A stretch of 18,411 nucleotides of DNA from Alphaproteobacteria bacterium UBA7314 (lineage in GTDB: Bacteria > Pseudomonadota > Alphaproteobacteria > MPNO01 > UBA830), in assembly GCA_002471575.1 (NCBI GenBank), contig DKQG01000016.1, positions 57,763 to 76,173 of the forward strand. Reading direction: 5' to 3'. The notes beneath the pieces were generated by a model, which was not told where the DNA came from, did no database searches, and saw only the letters and a list, made by a program, of their open reading frames with translations. Position numbers and translations under genes: made by a program. The number at the start of each line of letters is the position of its first letter. Within the stretch, counting starts at the first letter, position 1. Shown here in pieces: positions 1 through 7,585 of this stretch.

Positions 1-374
1 ACGCCGTGGGGATCGCGGAATTTCATTTCGTAGAAAGTATCGGGGGCGTCTTCGTCGGGGCGGCCCTGGAAATATTTGCCGCCCGCGGCTTCGATTTTCT
101 TTTCGGTTTCGACAATGTCATCGACCCAGAAGCCCATGTGGTGGATACCCTGATAGTTCTTGCCACGTTCGTCCTCACCCTCCACGTAACCAGCCCATTC
201 GTCTGATTTATAGGCTAGCAACGCGACAGTGATAACACCGTCGGAGACATAGGAGCCGCGTGCGAGGGGGGAGTCCGTGGTCCCGACACGCTCCATGTCG
301 AATGCCTCACAATAAAAATCAGCAGCTTTTTCTGGATCTGGTACCGAAAGTGCGATGTGACGGAGTTTGGCCAT
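1..374 (-). CDS. VOC/glyoxalase-fold protein (partial, C-terminus beyond window)
   Basis: Partial gene running off the left edge; 124 complete codons are visible from an ATG at 374. The product begins MAKLRHIALSVPDPEKAADF, the typical first beta-alpha-beta unit of the vicinal-oxygen-chelate fold. Likely metal ligands sit where the family has them: His6 on strand 1, His78/79 in GIHHMGFWVDD, and Glu116 in FYEMKFRDPHG. The DPHG turn is also characteristic. Relatives include lactoylglutathione lyase, methylmalonyl-CoA epimerase and ring-cleaving dioxygenases; which reaction applies cannot be told from this part. An AAAGGA ribosome-binding sequence lies about 8 nt before the ATG and fixes the start. 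The gene lies 106 bp downstream of the beta-barrel gene on the same strand, so it may have its own promoter in that AT-rich gap. The fold is certain enough; the substrate is unknown. Confidence 0.85.
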   Translation of the reverse strand, partial: MAKLRHIALSVPDPEKAADFYCEAFDMERVGTTDSPLARGSYVSDGVITVALLAYKSDEWAGYVEGEDERGKNYQGIHHMGFWVDDIVETEKKIEAAGGKYFQGRPDEDAPDTFYEMKFRDPHG

Positions 375-480
375 GAATTTCGTCCTTTGAACTGAAGGAT
401 ATCTGAATTTGAGAATAGAAAATTGAACCTAATTGTAATTAGTTAAATAAATAAAGCCAGATAGGAAGATGATTGGGGTG

Positions 481-1602
481 CTAAAAACTGAAAATTAACG
501 ATAAGCTGGTGGTGTAATTCACGTAATGAAATTCATTGAAATTAGAGACTTTTTGCTCCCTCACGACCCCGAACGAACTGGAGACGTTATCTCGCAATCT
601 ATAATTGTAAGAAAAACCTACATTATTAACGAGATCTTCACGGTCGCGCGAATCTGCCGCTCGATGCTTAAAATAGTAGGTGTATTGAAGTGCCTTGAAT
701 ACGTCCAGTGACTGTTTTTCTGTCAGCGCCACGGTGTAGGTCAGGGCTGCACTTGTCTCAACGAGCCTATCTCTTTGATTGCTACCGTCGAAACCATCTT
801 TATTCCAATTTACTAAAAACGATGGCTCAAGGGAGAGATAATCGTTTTTGAACAACATGTTGTTGGATATTTTTAAGAAAGAAGATAGGCCGATATTGAC
901 GTAACTAACATCTCCATCGTTCACACCTTTAGTGTACTTAAGTGTTGTACTTAAACTTTTCAGGCTTTGTCCGTCGGTTAGGTAATTGCCAGTGAAACCC
1001 AATGCAAAATTATCGGTTCGTTTATCAATATAAGTATGATCAAAAACCGCCGCGAGGCTTACGGTTTGTTTGGAGGAAATGAGCCAGGTAGGCCCCGATT
1101 TGAGGCTGGAAAATATAACGTCAGAATCTCTTAAGAATGAATGAGCATCAGCAAAATTAACGACTGATGAGTTCCACCTCGTTCCGAGGAACTCTCGATC
1201 GTCCGCAATCAATAGTGTTTTTGCCAGCGCCGTATCGCCTCTCGCGTTTCGGCGGCTTTGTCCGGAATTTGCGTTATAACTTGCCGTTGTAATGAGGGTA
1301 CCCGAAGTTTCTGCCGGACGGGTCAGTGTGCGAAGTACCTCTAAATTACTGAGCGCTTCTGCATTGTTAGGGGCGATCTTTAAAACGCGACGGTATGCAG
1401 ATATTGCTCTTTGGTAATGGCCAAGGTTTTTTGCCTTAGTCCCGTAGTCGATATTGTTTTGTATGTGCTTTGGGTCAGAAAGAACTCTTTCCCAGAGTAT
1501 CTCGAGATTAGCACTTTGGTTCGTATCTGCGGGTGCGGCGCAAGGGTATAAGCAGCTTAAGGTGATTGCTATAATCAGCACAAATTTCAGGTTTGATACC
1601 AT
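481..1602 (-). CDS. Outer-membrane beta-barrel protein with N-terminal TPR
   Basis: A 373-residue exported protein. A hydrophobic signal segment (about residues 5-23) ends in an AxA-type site, APA before Asp26. Residues about 49-94 form one TPR-like helical pair (NLGHYQRAISAYRRVLKIAP, then NNAEALSNL). From about residue 100 to the end the sequence alternates polar and hydrophobic residues, rich in Tyr, Ser, Thr and Asn, as in a transmembrane beta-barrel. It ends in SLSLIFSF, and a C-terminal Phe is the usual BAM recognition signal. The open frame continues upstream to 1944 inside the FecR gene, but that part is a Gln/Arg-rich shadow of the repeats. The ATG at 1602 directly precedes the signal peptide, 31 nt after the FecR stop, so co-transcription is likely. 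TPR followed by barrel is the layout of Slam-type export proteins, but this one is shorter and no family membership can be shown. Function unknown. Confidence 0.8.
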   Translation of the reverse strand: MVSNLKFVLIIAITLSCLYPCAAPADTNQSANLEILWERVLSDPKHIQNNIDYGTKAKNLGHYQRAISAYRRVLKIAPNNAEALSNLEVLRTLTRPAETSGTLITTASYNANSGQSRRNARGDTALAKTLLIADDREFLGTRWNSSVVNFADAHSFLRDSDVIFSSLKSGPTWLISSKQTVSLAAVFDHTYIDKRTDNFALGFTGNYLTDGQSLKSLSTTLKYTKGVNDGDVSYVNIGLSSFLKISNNMLFKNDYLSLEPSFLVNWNKDGFDGSNQRDRLVETSAALTYTVALTEKQSLDVFKALQYTYYFKHRAADSRDREDLVNNVGFSYNYRLRDNVSSSFGVVREQKVSNFNEFHYVNYTTSLSLIFSF

Positions 1603-1633
1603 TCTGCCGAGTCTAAAAGCGGGTAGATTACAT

Positions 1634-3436
1634 TTAGTTGTTAGGTGCTTCGCGTCTAGCTTTTCGTAGGGCGGCCTTTCGAGCCCTTGCGGCAGCCTTT
1701 CGTGCTGCTTTGGCCTGTTTTGCCGCTTTTTTTGCTGCTGCCTTTGCCTGTTTTGCCGCTTTTTTTGCGGCTGCCTTTGCTTTTTTGCTTGCAGCCTTTG
1801 CTTGTTTTGCCGCTTTTTTTGCGGCTGCCTTTGCTTTCTTGTTTGCAGCCTTTGCTTGTTTTGCTGCTGTTTTTGCGGCGGCCTTCGCCTTCTTGTTGGC
1901 GGCTTTGGTCTGCTTTGAAACTGCCGAGGGCCGAACCACCGCAATTTTTCTCGTGCTCGTTGCCTCTCCCCCAGGCTTTACGGCCGCCTGTTGCGGTCGC
2001 GCTGCTTCAATGGGTTGGCGTTTAGCTCTTTTGAGCCTTCTGAGTGCTCTGCCGGAATTCAGTTGTGCCTGAAGCGCCTTAACATCCTTGGCAGCGTCCT
2101 CTGCAGCGGAGGTGGCAGCTTTCGCCGCTTTTTGTGCATTCTTTAGGTTGGATTTTGCATCCTTGAAGGCCTTAGTTTCCACAGCAACGGCTGCTTTTGC
2201 CGTGTCAAAATTTGTTCTTGCGTTTTTGAGGACTGCCCTTGCGGATTTTTTTTCGTCCTCAGTTTTGGCCTGCCTGAATTTTTTCCTAGCGTCCTTAAAA
2301 GCTCTTTTTTTGCCGCCCAGATCAACTGATTTTTGTTTCTGCTTTAATTTTTTCTTTGCTGATCTTTGGTTGTTTGCGGCATCGGTAACCGCGTTGAATG
2401 CGCTTACTTCGATCTGTCTTAGTCTTGTCTCTTCGGCAAGGGCGCCGGACAAGAGCTCCCTTATCCTTGCTCGTGCATCAGCATTTCCTTTTCCTTGCCC
2501 GAAATCTCTCAACAGAGATGTTCTCTGACGCTTCAATTTTCGGATTGCCTGGTTTACCAGGCGTCGCTTGTTTAAGAGTACTCTGCAGCTCTCGCCAGAG
2601 CAGTTTTTGAGCTTTTTGTTTATGAAGGTGGTAAGCGCCGCGGATCTGTCAATTCCCCTAAGGAACAACTCGGCGTCGACTTGTGCTTTGGTCACAGGAT
2701 TGCCTGTTTCCAGGCTCGCTAATTGAAGTTCAGCATTTATTCGGTCCCTTGAAATTCCGGTAATTTGATCATTATCGCCAACGGTGATGTCGAAGGCTGA
2801 ATCGTAGAATCCCTGCTTGCTTATAGAGGCAACCTTTGGTTGGCCCGATATTCCGCTGGATCCATCCATCTGAACAAACGAATTTGGGCTATTTAGGGTG
2901 ACAGAGCCTGTTAAGGAGACAAGGTTGTCGGATGATCCCTGCGTCGGCCGGCTGTTTGATGTAACGCTTGCGGCACCGCTCCGTAATAAAATTTCTGTTG
3001 CCCCGGGCCTTGAGACCAGAAAATCCACCTGAGTACCCTGGAGCCTGACCAGTGCAGAGGGGGAGGAGACCGTGTAGGAACCGGATGGAAATGTCCCCGA
3101 TTTGAAGCGTATGGCTCCGCTTCTAACTTGCGCGGCGAACGAGGGACGGTTCGAGCGCAGGTTATACCTTTTGATGGTTATTTCCGTATCGGGTCCAATA
3201 TTCAAAATCGATTGGTCGCGAAAAATGATTTGAGCGCGACTGTTCATGAGCGTTTTTATTTTCTGATTAATAAAAACACGATCACCGATCTTGAAAATTT
3301 TATCGGTTTCCGAGACGCCGGTAGCCACAATATTTTCGACGAGTGCAACGACGCCAATGTACTGTGGGGCCTTTGCGTTCACATCGGGAATTAGGGTTAG
3401 CCCGATGAGCAGGGTTGTGACTAGGCGTATAGCCAT
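1634..3436 (-). CDS. Secreted FecR-domain protein with coiled coil and Lys/Ala-rich repeat tail
   Basis: A 600-residue protein. A signal peptide (residues 1-21, cleavage after VNA) is followed by a FecR-type beta-rich domain at about 45-160. Its marks are GDRVFINQKIKTLMNSRAQI, then RDQSILNIGPDTEI, an AxVRSGAIRF strand and a SPSALVRLQGTQVDF strand. Residues 279 and 284 are cysteines that could pair. Residues about 285-460 are strongly charged and probably coiled coil. Residues about 508-590 are almost only Lys, Ala, Gln and Arg, built from an 18-residue unit (KQAKAANKKAKAAAKKAA) repeated three times plus shorter copies. The tail carries no acidic residues, so it should be polycationic. Classical FecR is a signalling protein with an inner-membrane anchor; this one has a cleavable signal and no sigma-factor neighbour, so it is probably structural or surface-associated. 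The start ATG at 3436 has no strong ribosome-binding site and lies 26 nt after the amidohydrolase gene. Confidence 0.8.
   Translation of the reverse strand: MAIRLVTTLLIGLTLIPDVNAKAPQYIGVVALVENIVATGVSETDKIFKIGDRVFINQKIKTLMNSRAQIIFRDQSILNIGPDTEITIKRYNLRSNRPSFAAQVRSGAIRFKSGTFPSGSYTVSSPSALVRLQGTQVDFLVSRPGATEILLRSGAASVTSNSRPTQGSSDNLVSLTGSVTLNSPNSFVQMDGSSGISGQPKVASISKQGFYDSAFDITVGDNDQITGISRDRINAELQLASLETGNPVTKAQVDAELFLRGIDRSAALTTFINKKLKNCSGESCRVLLNKRRLVNQAIRKLKRQRTSLLRDFGQGKGNADARARIRELLSGALAEETRLRQIEVSAFNAVTDAANNQRSAKKKLKQKQKSVDLGGKKRAFKDARKKFRQAKTEDEKKSARAVLKNARTNFDTAKAAVAVETKAFKDAKSNLKNAQKAAKAATSAAEDAAKDVKALQAQLNSGRALRRLKRAKRQPIEAARPQQAAVKPGGEATSTRKIAVVRPSAVSKQTKAANKKAKAAAKTAAKQAKAANKKAKAAAKKAAKQAKAASKKAKAAAKKAAKQAKAAAKKAAKQAKAARKAAARARKAALRKARREAPNN
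1722..1916 (-). repeat. 54-bp tandem repeats encoding an 18-residue Lys/Ala unit
   Basis: Within the FecR gene, copies of a 54-bp unit begin at 1755, 1809 and 1863 on the plus strand, exactly 54 bp apart. A shortened 33-bp copy begins at 1722. The first two full copies are nearly identical at DNA level (GCCGCTTTTTTTGCGGCTGC at the start of each), while the third has drifted. The unit is a multiple of three, so copy-number change keeps the frame. Poly-T runs inside each unit add slippage potential. Confidence 0.85.
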
Positions 3437-3462
3437 TGTGATATTCGCTTGTATCGAGTTGG

Positions 3463-4614
3463 TCAGGCCGCGATCTGCGACACGTCTGGTCCGGTAAGGT
3501 GAAACATTTCAAGACAACGATCAAACACCACACGTCTGCGAATGGCGGGGTCTACGCCAGCAAAAGTTTTTTCCATGACGTCATCGGCGTTGGGCCAGAC
3601 ACCCTGGCCGTGAGGATAATCCGCTCCCCACATCAGGATATCGGCCATACCGGATTCCGGGTGCTGCAGCATCATGCCAGCGACGTAGTCTTCTTCGTAG
3701 GTGATGGTGACCTGGCGCTTGACGTATTCGCTGGGCATTTCCTTCAGACCGGTATCAGCAAACAGGCCTGGCCGTTCGACAGCCTGACGGTCCATCCACT
3801 GCAACAGCATGGGTCCCCAGCCGGCACGGCATTCGCCGTAGTTGTAGCGCAGTTTCGGATGGCGCATAAGCGTGCCGGAATAGGCGAGTTGAGAGATCGG
3901 TTTCGCGGCGCTAAACGGTACGCAGGAGAAATATGCCATGCGAACGCCCCGTTCGAGGGCAGGATATGGCGCTCCGGCGCTGTCACCGATGTGGCTGCAG
4001 ACCGTCACGTCGCCGTCTTCACAGGCTGACCAAAAGGGATCCCAGCATTCTTCCCAAATTTCCTTTGCCATGTCGGCAATCGGGAATTCAACCGCCTTGC
4101 AGCCGAGTTTTTTCACGCGCTCTAGCTCAGCGAGGGTGGCTTCGGGGTCGAACACCGGCATGATCGGCAGCATCAAGAGCCGGTCGGGATTGTGAGTATT
4201 TAGCTCCGTCATCCAGTCGTTGTAGACGCGGTGAACTTCGTGACGCAGAGCGACGTCGTGGATTTCCCATTTCCGTACTGAGGCATAGCCGACATACGCC
4301 CAAATGCCGGCCATATCCATGTGCTTTAAAATTATTTCTGGATCTGCCGGCGGCAAGGCACCATCTGGTAGGTCGCCGGCATGCTCGCCGTAAAAGGCGT
4401 CAAGAGCTTTGCGATTGTCTGGGCTGTCGGCGGCACCTCCGTCGCGTCCGGCGAAGATCCGCCCTTCCCATTCCCATACCCATGAGCCGTCATGTTCAAT
4501 GACCTTGGGTGCGCCGTTTCGGAATTTTTCCTGAACGCGATCTTGCCACAAATTCGCAGGGATCCAGCGCTGGTCGATATGGTTGTCTGCGGAGTTGTAT
4601 TTGTACACTGTCAT
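3463..4614 (-). CDS. Amidohydrolase_2 family metal-dependent hydrolase
   Basis: A 383-residue TIM-barrel enzyme of the amidohydrolase_2 (ACMSD-like) type. The N-terminal metal motif is SADNHIDQRW (Asp10, His12). A further histidine, His208, lies in VTVCSHIGDSAG, and the C-terminal signature MWGADYPHGQGVWP has Asp332, matching the family's GxDxPH motif. Members decarboxylate or hydrolyse aromatic or lactone substrates using one divalent metal; the substrate here is not evident. Length is normal for the family. The ATG at 4614 is preceded by AGAGAG and encodes the expected N-terminus. It lies 150 bp downstream of the TctC-type receptor gene, with a terminator between them, and 26 bp upstream of the FecR gene on the same strand. 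Cytoplasmic, since no signal peptide is seen. The family is firm, the reaction open. Confidence 0.88.
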   Translation of the reverse strand: MTVYKYNSADNHIDQRWIPANLWQDRVQEKFRNGAPKVIEHDGSWVWEWEGRIFAGRDGGAADSPDNRKALDAFYGEHAGDLPDGALPPADPEIILKHMDMAGIWAYVGYASVRKWEIHDVALRHEVHRVYNDWMTELNTHNPDRLLMLPIMPVFDPEATLAELERVKKLGCKAVEFPIADMAKEIWEECWDPFWSACEDGDVTVCSHIGDSAGAPYPALERGVRMAYFSCVPFSAAKPISQLAYSGTLMRHPKLRYNYGECRAGWGPMLLQWMDRQAVERPGLFADTGLKEMPSEYVKRQVTITYEEDYVAGMMLQHPESGMADILMWGADYPHGQGVWPNADDVMEKTFAGVDPAIRRRVVFDRCLEMFHLTGPDVSQIAA

Positions 4615-4717
4615 TTTCTACTCTCTTGCCTTCGTGTAACACGGGGGTTCCTGCCACCGTTCTGCAAGTAGGGCCACGCCACGTGAAATTACAGGGGCAT
4701 GCGGCTTTAAACAACAA

Positions 4718-4740
4718 CGGCCCCCTCAATGAGGGGGCCG
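4718..4740 (-). terminator. Intrinsic terminator after the TctC-type receptor gene
   Basis: A perfect 10-bp GC-rich inverted repeat (CGGCCCCCTC / GAGGGGGCCG) around a 3-nt loop begins 24 bp beyond the receptor stop codon. Read on the minus strand it is followed by TTGTTGTTTAAA, a modest T-rich tail. It separates the receptor from the downstream amidohydrolase gene. On the plus strand the tail (TCGATGTTTT) is weaker. Confidence 0.8.
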
Positions 4741-4764
4741 TCGATGTTTTGGGTCTGGAATTGA

Positions 4765-5793
4765 CTACTTGCCGTAAATCGCCTTGCTGGCCATCGAAAT
4801 CACTTCTGGGCTGGCCTTTGCGATAGCATCGTTCACGACTTTCTGAACTGTCGCTGCATCCGTAGCTATAACGCGGAGTTTACGTTTTTTGGCGTCCGAA
4901 ATAAATTCGGGGTCCTTAACCATCTTTTCCCATGCAACTTGCATGACCGAGATGGCCTCTTTCGGAGTACCGGGTGGTGCAGCGAGGCCGCGACCAATCA
5001 ATCCCATAGCGCCGATAAAGTCGATCATCGGCTTGTATTTTGAGTCAGCAATATCGCTCAACAGAGGAACGTTGGGAAGTTCGGGGTCCTTTTTCATGCC
5101 CATCTGCATTACAGCCCTCGCGAAAGGCTTGTCTCCCTGGAACCACCGCTCATACTTTGATTTCCAAAACAGCCAGTTGAACGCCGCGCCGAGATTTTCG
5201 CCCTGTTCAACCGAGAGGCCGGTTTTTGACGAACCCTTGTAACCGGAAACTACCTTCATCTTTGTTCCGAGAAGGGAATTTACGAGATTTGGCATGATAT
5301 ACGCAGTTGAGCCGAGACCAGTCGATCCCATCGGAATGGTTTTGTTGCGTAGGTCTTGCCACTTCTTAACTCCGGTATCTGAGCGTATGACCATAATAAC
5401 GTTTGTTTGGTTGGCGCTACCGATCCAAGTGAATTTCCGCATGTCGTACTTCGCCTTTTCGGGGCGCATAAGTTGAACAATAACGGAACTGTCAGGAGGA
5501 ACTATGTAGTTAAGACCATTTGCAGGCAGTGCCTTTGCCGCAAAGTTGGTCATTTTCATGCCGCCCGCGCCGGGGCGAGAGCTTACGATAATGTTTGGAT
5601 TGCCCGGGATATGTTTTTTTAGATGTTCTGCGAACATCCTAGAGTATTTTCCGTATGTACCGCCGAAACCATAGCCAATAACAATGGTTATCTGCTTGCC
5701 TGCAAAATCGAATGCTGCACTTGCGGGTGAAGCAAGCATTCCCGTTACGCCGAGCGCTACACCGAATAGCGCTATTTTGGTTTTACCAATCAT
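4765..5793 (-). CDS. TctC/Bug-type periplasmic solute-binding protein
   Basis: A 342-residue receptor of the tripartite tricarboxylate transporter (TTT) family. Residues 1-26 form a signal peptide cleaved after PASA. The mature protein opens with KQITIVIGYGFGGTYGKYSR, the family's first strand and ligand loop, and contains the typical SSRPGAGGMK segment at about 71-80. A TTG four codons upstream could extend the frame to 5805, but the ATG at 5793 has GAGAGG just before it and gives a cleaner signal peptide. TctC proteins deliver carboxylates and other small organic molecules to the TctAB membrane pair; no tctA or tctB lies in the window. It is followed by a hairpin terminator, so it is probably transcribed alone. 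The ligand is unknown. Confidence 0.9.
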   Translation of the reverse strand: MIGKTKIALFGVALGVTGMLASPASAAFDFAGKQITIVIGYGFGGTYGKYSRMFAEHLKKHIPGNPNIIVSSRPGAGGMKMTNFAAKALPANGLNYIVPPDSSVIVQLMRPEKAKYDMRKFTWIGSANQTNVIMVIRSDTGVKKWQDLRNKTIPMGSTGLGSTAYIMPNLVNSLLGTKMKVVSGYKGSSKTGLSVEQGENLGAAFNWLFWKSKYERWFQGDKPFARAVMQMGMKKDPELPNVPLLSDIADSKYKPMIDFIGAMGLIGRGLAAPPGTPKEAISVMQVAWEKMVKDPEFISDAKKRKLRVIATDAATVQKVVNDAIAKASPEVISMASKAIYGK

Positions 5794-5929
5794 GAAACCT
5801 CTCAATTGTCTCGAGCAGACAAGGCTGCGTGGTGAGTAATCTTTTCGTTAGGTCTCTTACTTGTCAGCAATAGAGGTACCTCCACGAAAAGACTTCTTTA
5901 CGATATCAGGCACGACATTGGGGCGCAAC

Positions 5930-5958
5930 TTGACCTTTTAAATTAGGGGGCCGATAAG
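5930..5958 (+). promoter_or_regulatory. Predicted sigma70-type promoter for the complex I subunit gene
   Basis: TTGACC (5930-5935) and GATAAG (5953-5958) are separated by 17 bp. The -35 matches the consensus at 5 of 6 positions and the -10 at 4 of 6. Transcription would begin near 5965, about 25 nt before the ATG at 5991. Prediction from consensus only. Confidence 0.4.
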
Positions 5959-5990
5959 AGGCTTCTATGGTAGACAGAGATTAGCGTTGC

Positions 5991-6299
5991 ATGGACAAAG
6001 TTCGCATTTATCAACCGCGCAAGAATGCCATGCAGTCCGGAAGGGCAAAAACTCGCCAATGGCTGGTCGAATTCGAACCCGGTGCCCGGGTGCGTAACGA
6101 TAGCCTGATGGGCTGGGTCGGGCAGGGCGATACCCGTAATCAGGTGAAAATGCGGTTCCCGTCTAAAGACTTAGCCATAGCCTTTTGCGAAAAAAAAGGG
6201 CTGGATTATGAGGTAAGTGAGCCAAAATCCCGGACCACGAAACTTAAATCGTATTCAGATAATTTCAGCCACGACCGGGATAAAAACTGGACCCACTGA
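5991..6299 (+). CDS. NADH:ubiquinone oxidoreductase accessory subunit, NDUFS4 (ETC complex I) family
   Basis: A 102-residue protein matching the NDUFS4-type 'ETC complex I subunit conserved region' family in length and sequence. It opens VRIYQPRKNAMQSGRAKTRQ, then has WLVEFEP, a central GWVGQGDTRNQVKMRFPSK block, AIAFCEKKGLDYEV and a basic C-terminus ending KNWTH. In mitochondria and Alphaproteobacteria this subunit packs on the hydrophilic arm of complex I near the NADH-dehydrogenase module and aids its assembly and stability. It is soluble, with no cofactor motif, as expected. As is usual in Alphaproteobacteria, the gene stands apart from the main nuo operon. It is divergent from the TctC-type gene, and its promoter lies in the 197-bp gap. 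One of the surest calls in the window and the best taxonomic marker. Confidence 0.92.
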   Translation: MDKVRIYQPRKNAMQSGRAKTRQWLVEFEPGARVRNDSLMGWVGQGDTRNQVKMRFPSKDLAIAFCEKKGLDYEVSEPKSRTTKLKSYSDNFSHDRDKNWTH

Positions 6300-6427
6300 T
6301 GCCGGTTGCTAGCCAACGCGTTCTGTGCGCCGAATGGTACTAGGATGAGGCATATGCCGTTTACGCCGGAATCGCATCGAAGAGGCGCTGAAGTTGTGAG
6401 GCAAGTTCCGCCCGGCTTTGAGGAGGG

Positions 6428-7519
6428 TTAAAGTTCTCCCAGCCCGGCGACCCCGCGCCGCATGATCTGGCGACCACGTACCCAGACCAGTTCTTTCCAG
6501 TCGGCTTCGTCCGGATACAGTGCTCTTCGGATTTGCCCCTTGATCGCGCGGCCCAAATTACTGTCTGGATCGCCCTTGGCGTGGAGCCAGTTGTCGGCGA
6601 TGAGGGGCATCAGGACCTCCCGAACCGGGTAGGTGCCAAATTCGACAGTCAGGCTTGTCACCTCGGTATTCGAATTGGCGAGATGCCTGCGTAAACCTGA
6701 TCCGATAGTGCCGGTGAGCGGCGCCGATGTCGCCTGACCCTCGGCCGGCGTTTCCAGTCCATGGCTGAACCATTTGCTGACCCGGTCTCCGTGAGCGCTG
6801 CCGGGCCGTGTCATGCCAAGCAGTTCGCCGGTCCCATACGTTCCGAGCCCTGTATGCCAGTCCAGGAACAGTACATGCTCTGCGCCCACCACATGATTTT
6901 CCACGATGTCCAGGAAACGCTCATGCGCCCGCGTTGGTTCGCGACCGCCATAAAATATACCGTCTGGGTGATCGTACTGTCCTCCGGTAAGCACCGACTG
7001 TAGTTTGTAGAGCGACGTCTTCGAGGCGTACGCTTCTAGCTTCTGTGTTGATTTTGCGACGGTCTTGTCGTCCCAGTTGTCCGGCAGGATAGCCGGATGA
7101 AGTTTGGCGTATTCCGTGTTTTTCGGGTGGTTTTTGGTGTGATCCACGAAATTCCGGTTGAGATCGACATTCTCTTCGGTCACCCGACGCAGCCAGGCGA
7201 ATCCGTGGCAGTTCAGGGCATGGATCAGGACTACGCGTACATTTGACGGCAGCCTTGCCATCTCTCCGCTGTCGAGAAAACCCGAGAAAATTCCGGACCC
7301 GCAGAACCCTTCGACGCCGTGGGTGGCCGAGTTGCAGAGAAACAGATGGGGCGCATCTCGCGATCCAAGAAGAGCCACGTCTGTTGTTAACGCGGTACCG
7401 TCGGGTCCCCGGGCGCCAGCGTCATAGGTGCCGAGTTCTGCCCCCGCCTGTTCGGCTGCGGTGCGAAATTTGGCACGGCCATCTGCGTAGTCGGTAGGAA
7501 AATAATCGATCGGGCACAT
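6428..7519 (-). CDS. DUF2817 (M14 carboxypeptidase-like) metallohydrolase
   Basis: A 363-residue protein of the DUF2817 family, a branch of the M14 zinc carboxypeptidase/deacylase fold. The zinc site is visible: His67 and Glu70 in SATHGVEGFCGS, and His222 in LDWHTGLG. NVDLNRNF (117-124) corresponds to the substrate-carboxylate-binding segment of M14 enzymes. Glu293 in LTVEFGTYP is the probable catalytic glutamate. No signal peptide is seen, so it should act in the cytoplasm, perhaps removing an acyl or aminoacyl group from a small molecule. It begins at an ATG at 7519, divergent from the deaminase gene at 7586 with only 66 bp between, which suggests a shared regulatory region. The true substrate of this family is unknown to me. 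Family assignment firm, role inferred. Confidence 0.87.
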   Translation of the reverse strand: MCPIDYFPTDYADGRAKFRTAAEQAGAELGTYDAGARGPDGTALTTDVALLGSRDAPHLFLCNSATHGVEGFCGSGIFSGFLDSGEMARLPSNVRVVLIHALNCHGFAWLRRVTEENVDLNRNFVDHTKNHPKNTEYAKLHPAILPDNWDDKTVAKSTQKLEAYASKTSLYKLQSVLTGGQYDHPDGIFYGGREPTRAHERFLDIVENHVVGAEHVLFLDWHTGLGTYGTGELLGMTRPGSAHGDRVSKWFSHGLETPAEGQATSAPLTGTIGSGLRRHLANSNTEVTSLTVEFGTYPVREVLMPLIADNWLHAKGDPDSNLGRAIKGQIRRALYPDEADWKELVWVRGRQIMRRGVAGLGEL

Positions 7520-7585
7520 GGCGGCGGAGAATGACCAAACCGTTGTGCACTGTCCAGCGTATCGAAATGGGGTACACTTCGAATT

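Noticed and set aside
1603..1944. N-terminal extension of the beta-barrel frame (114 residues rich in Gln, Arg and Lys)
   Set aside because: It lies inside the FecR gene and is the repeat region read in another frame; the ATG at 1602 begins directly at a signal peptide.
1638..2072. Plus-strand frames rich in Ala, Phe and Leu across the repeats, resembling a membrane protein
   Set aside because: They are the reverse complement of the Lys/Ala repeats; low complexity keeps several frames open.
6300..6427. A tRNA or terminator between the complex I subunit gene and the DUF2817 gene
   Set aside because: No cloverleaf can be formed, and only a weak 4-bp stem (GTTG/CAAC) is present.
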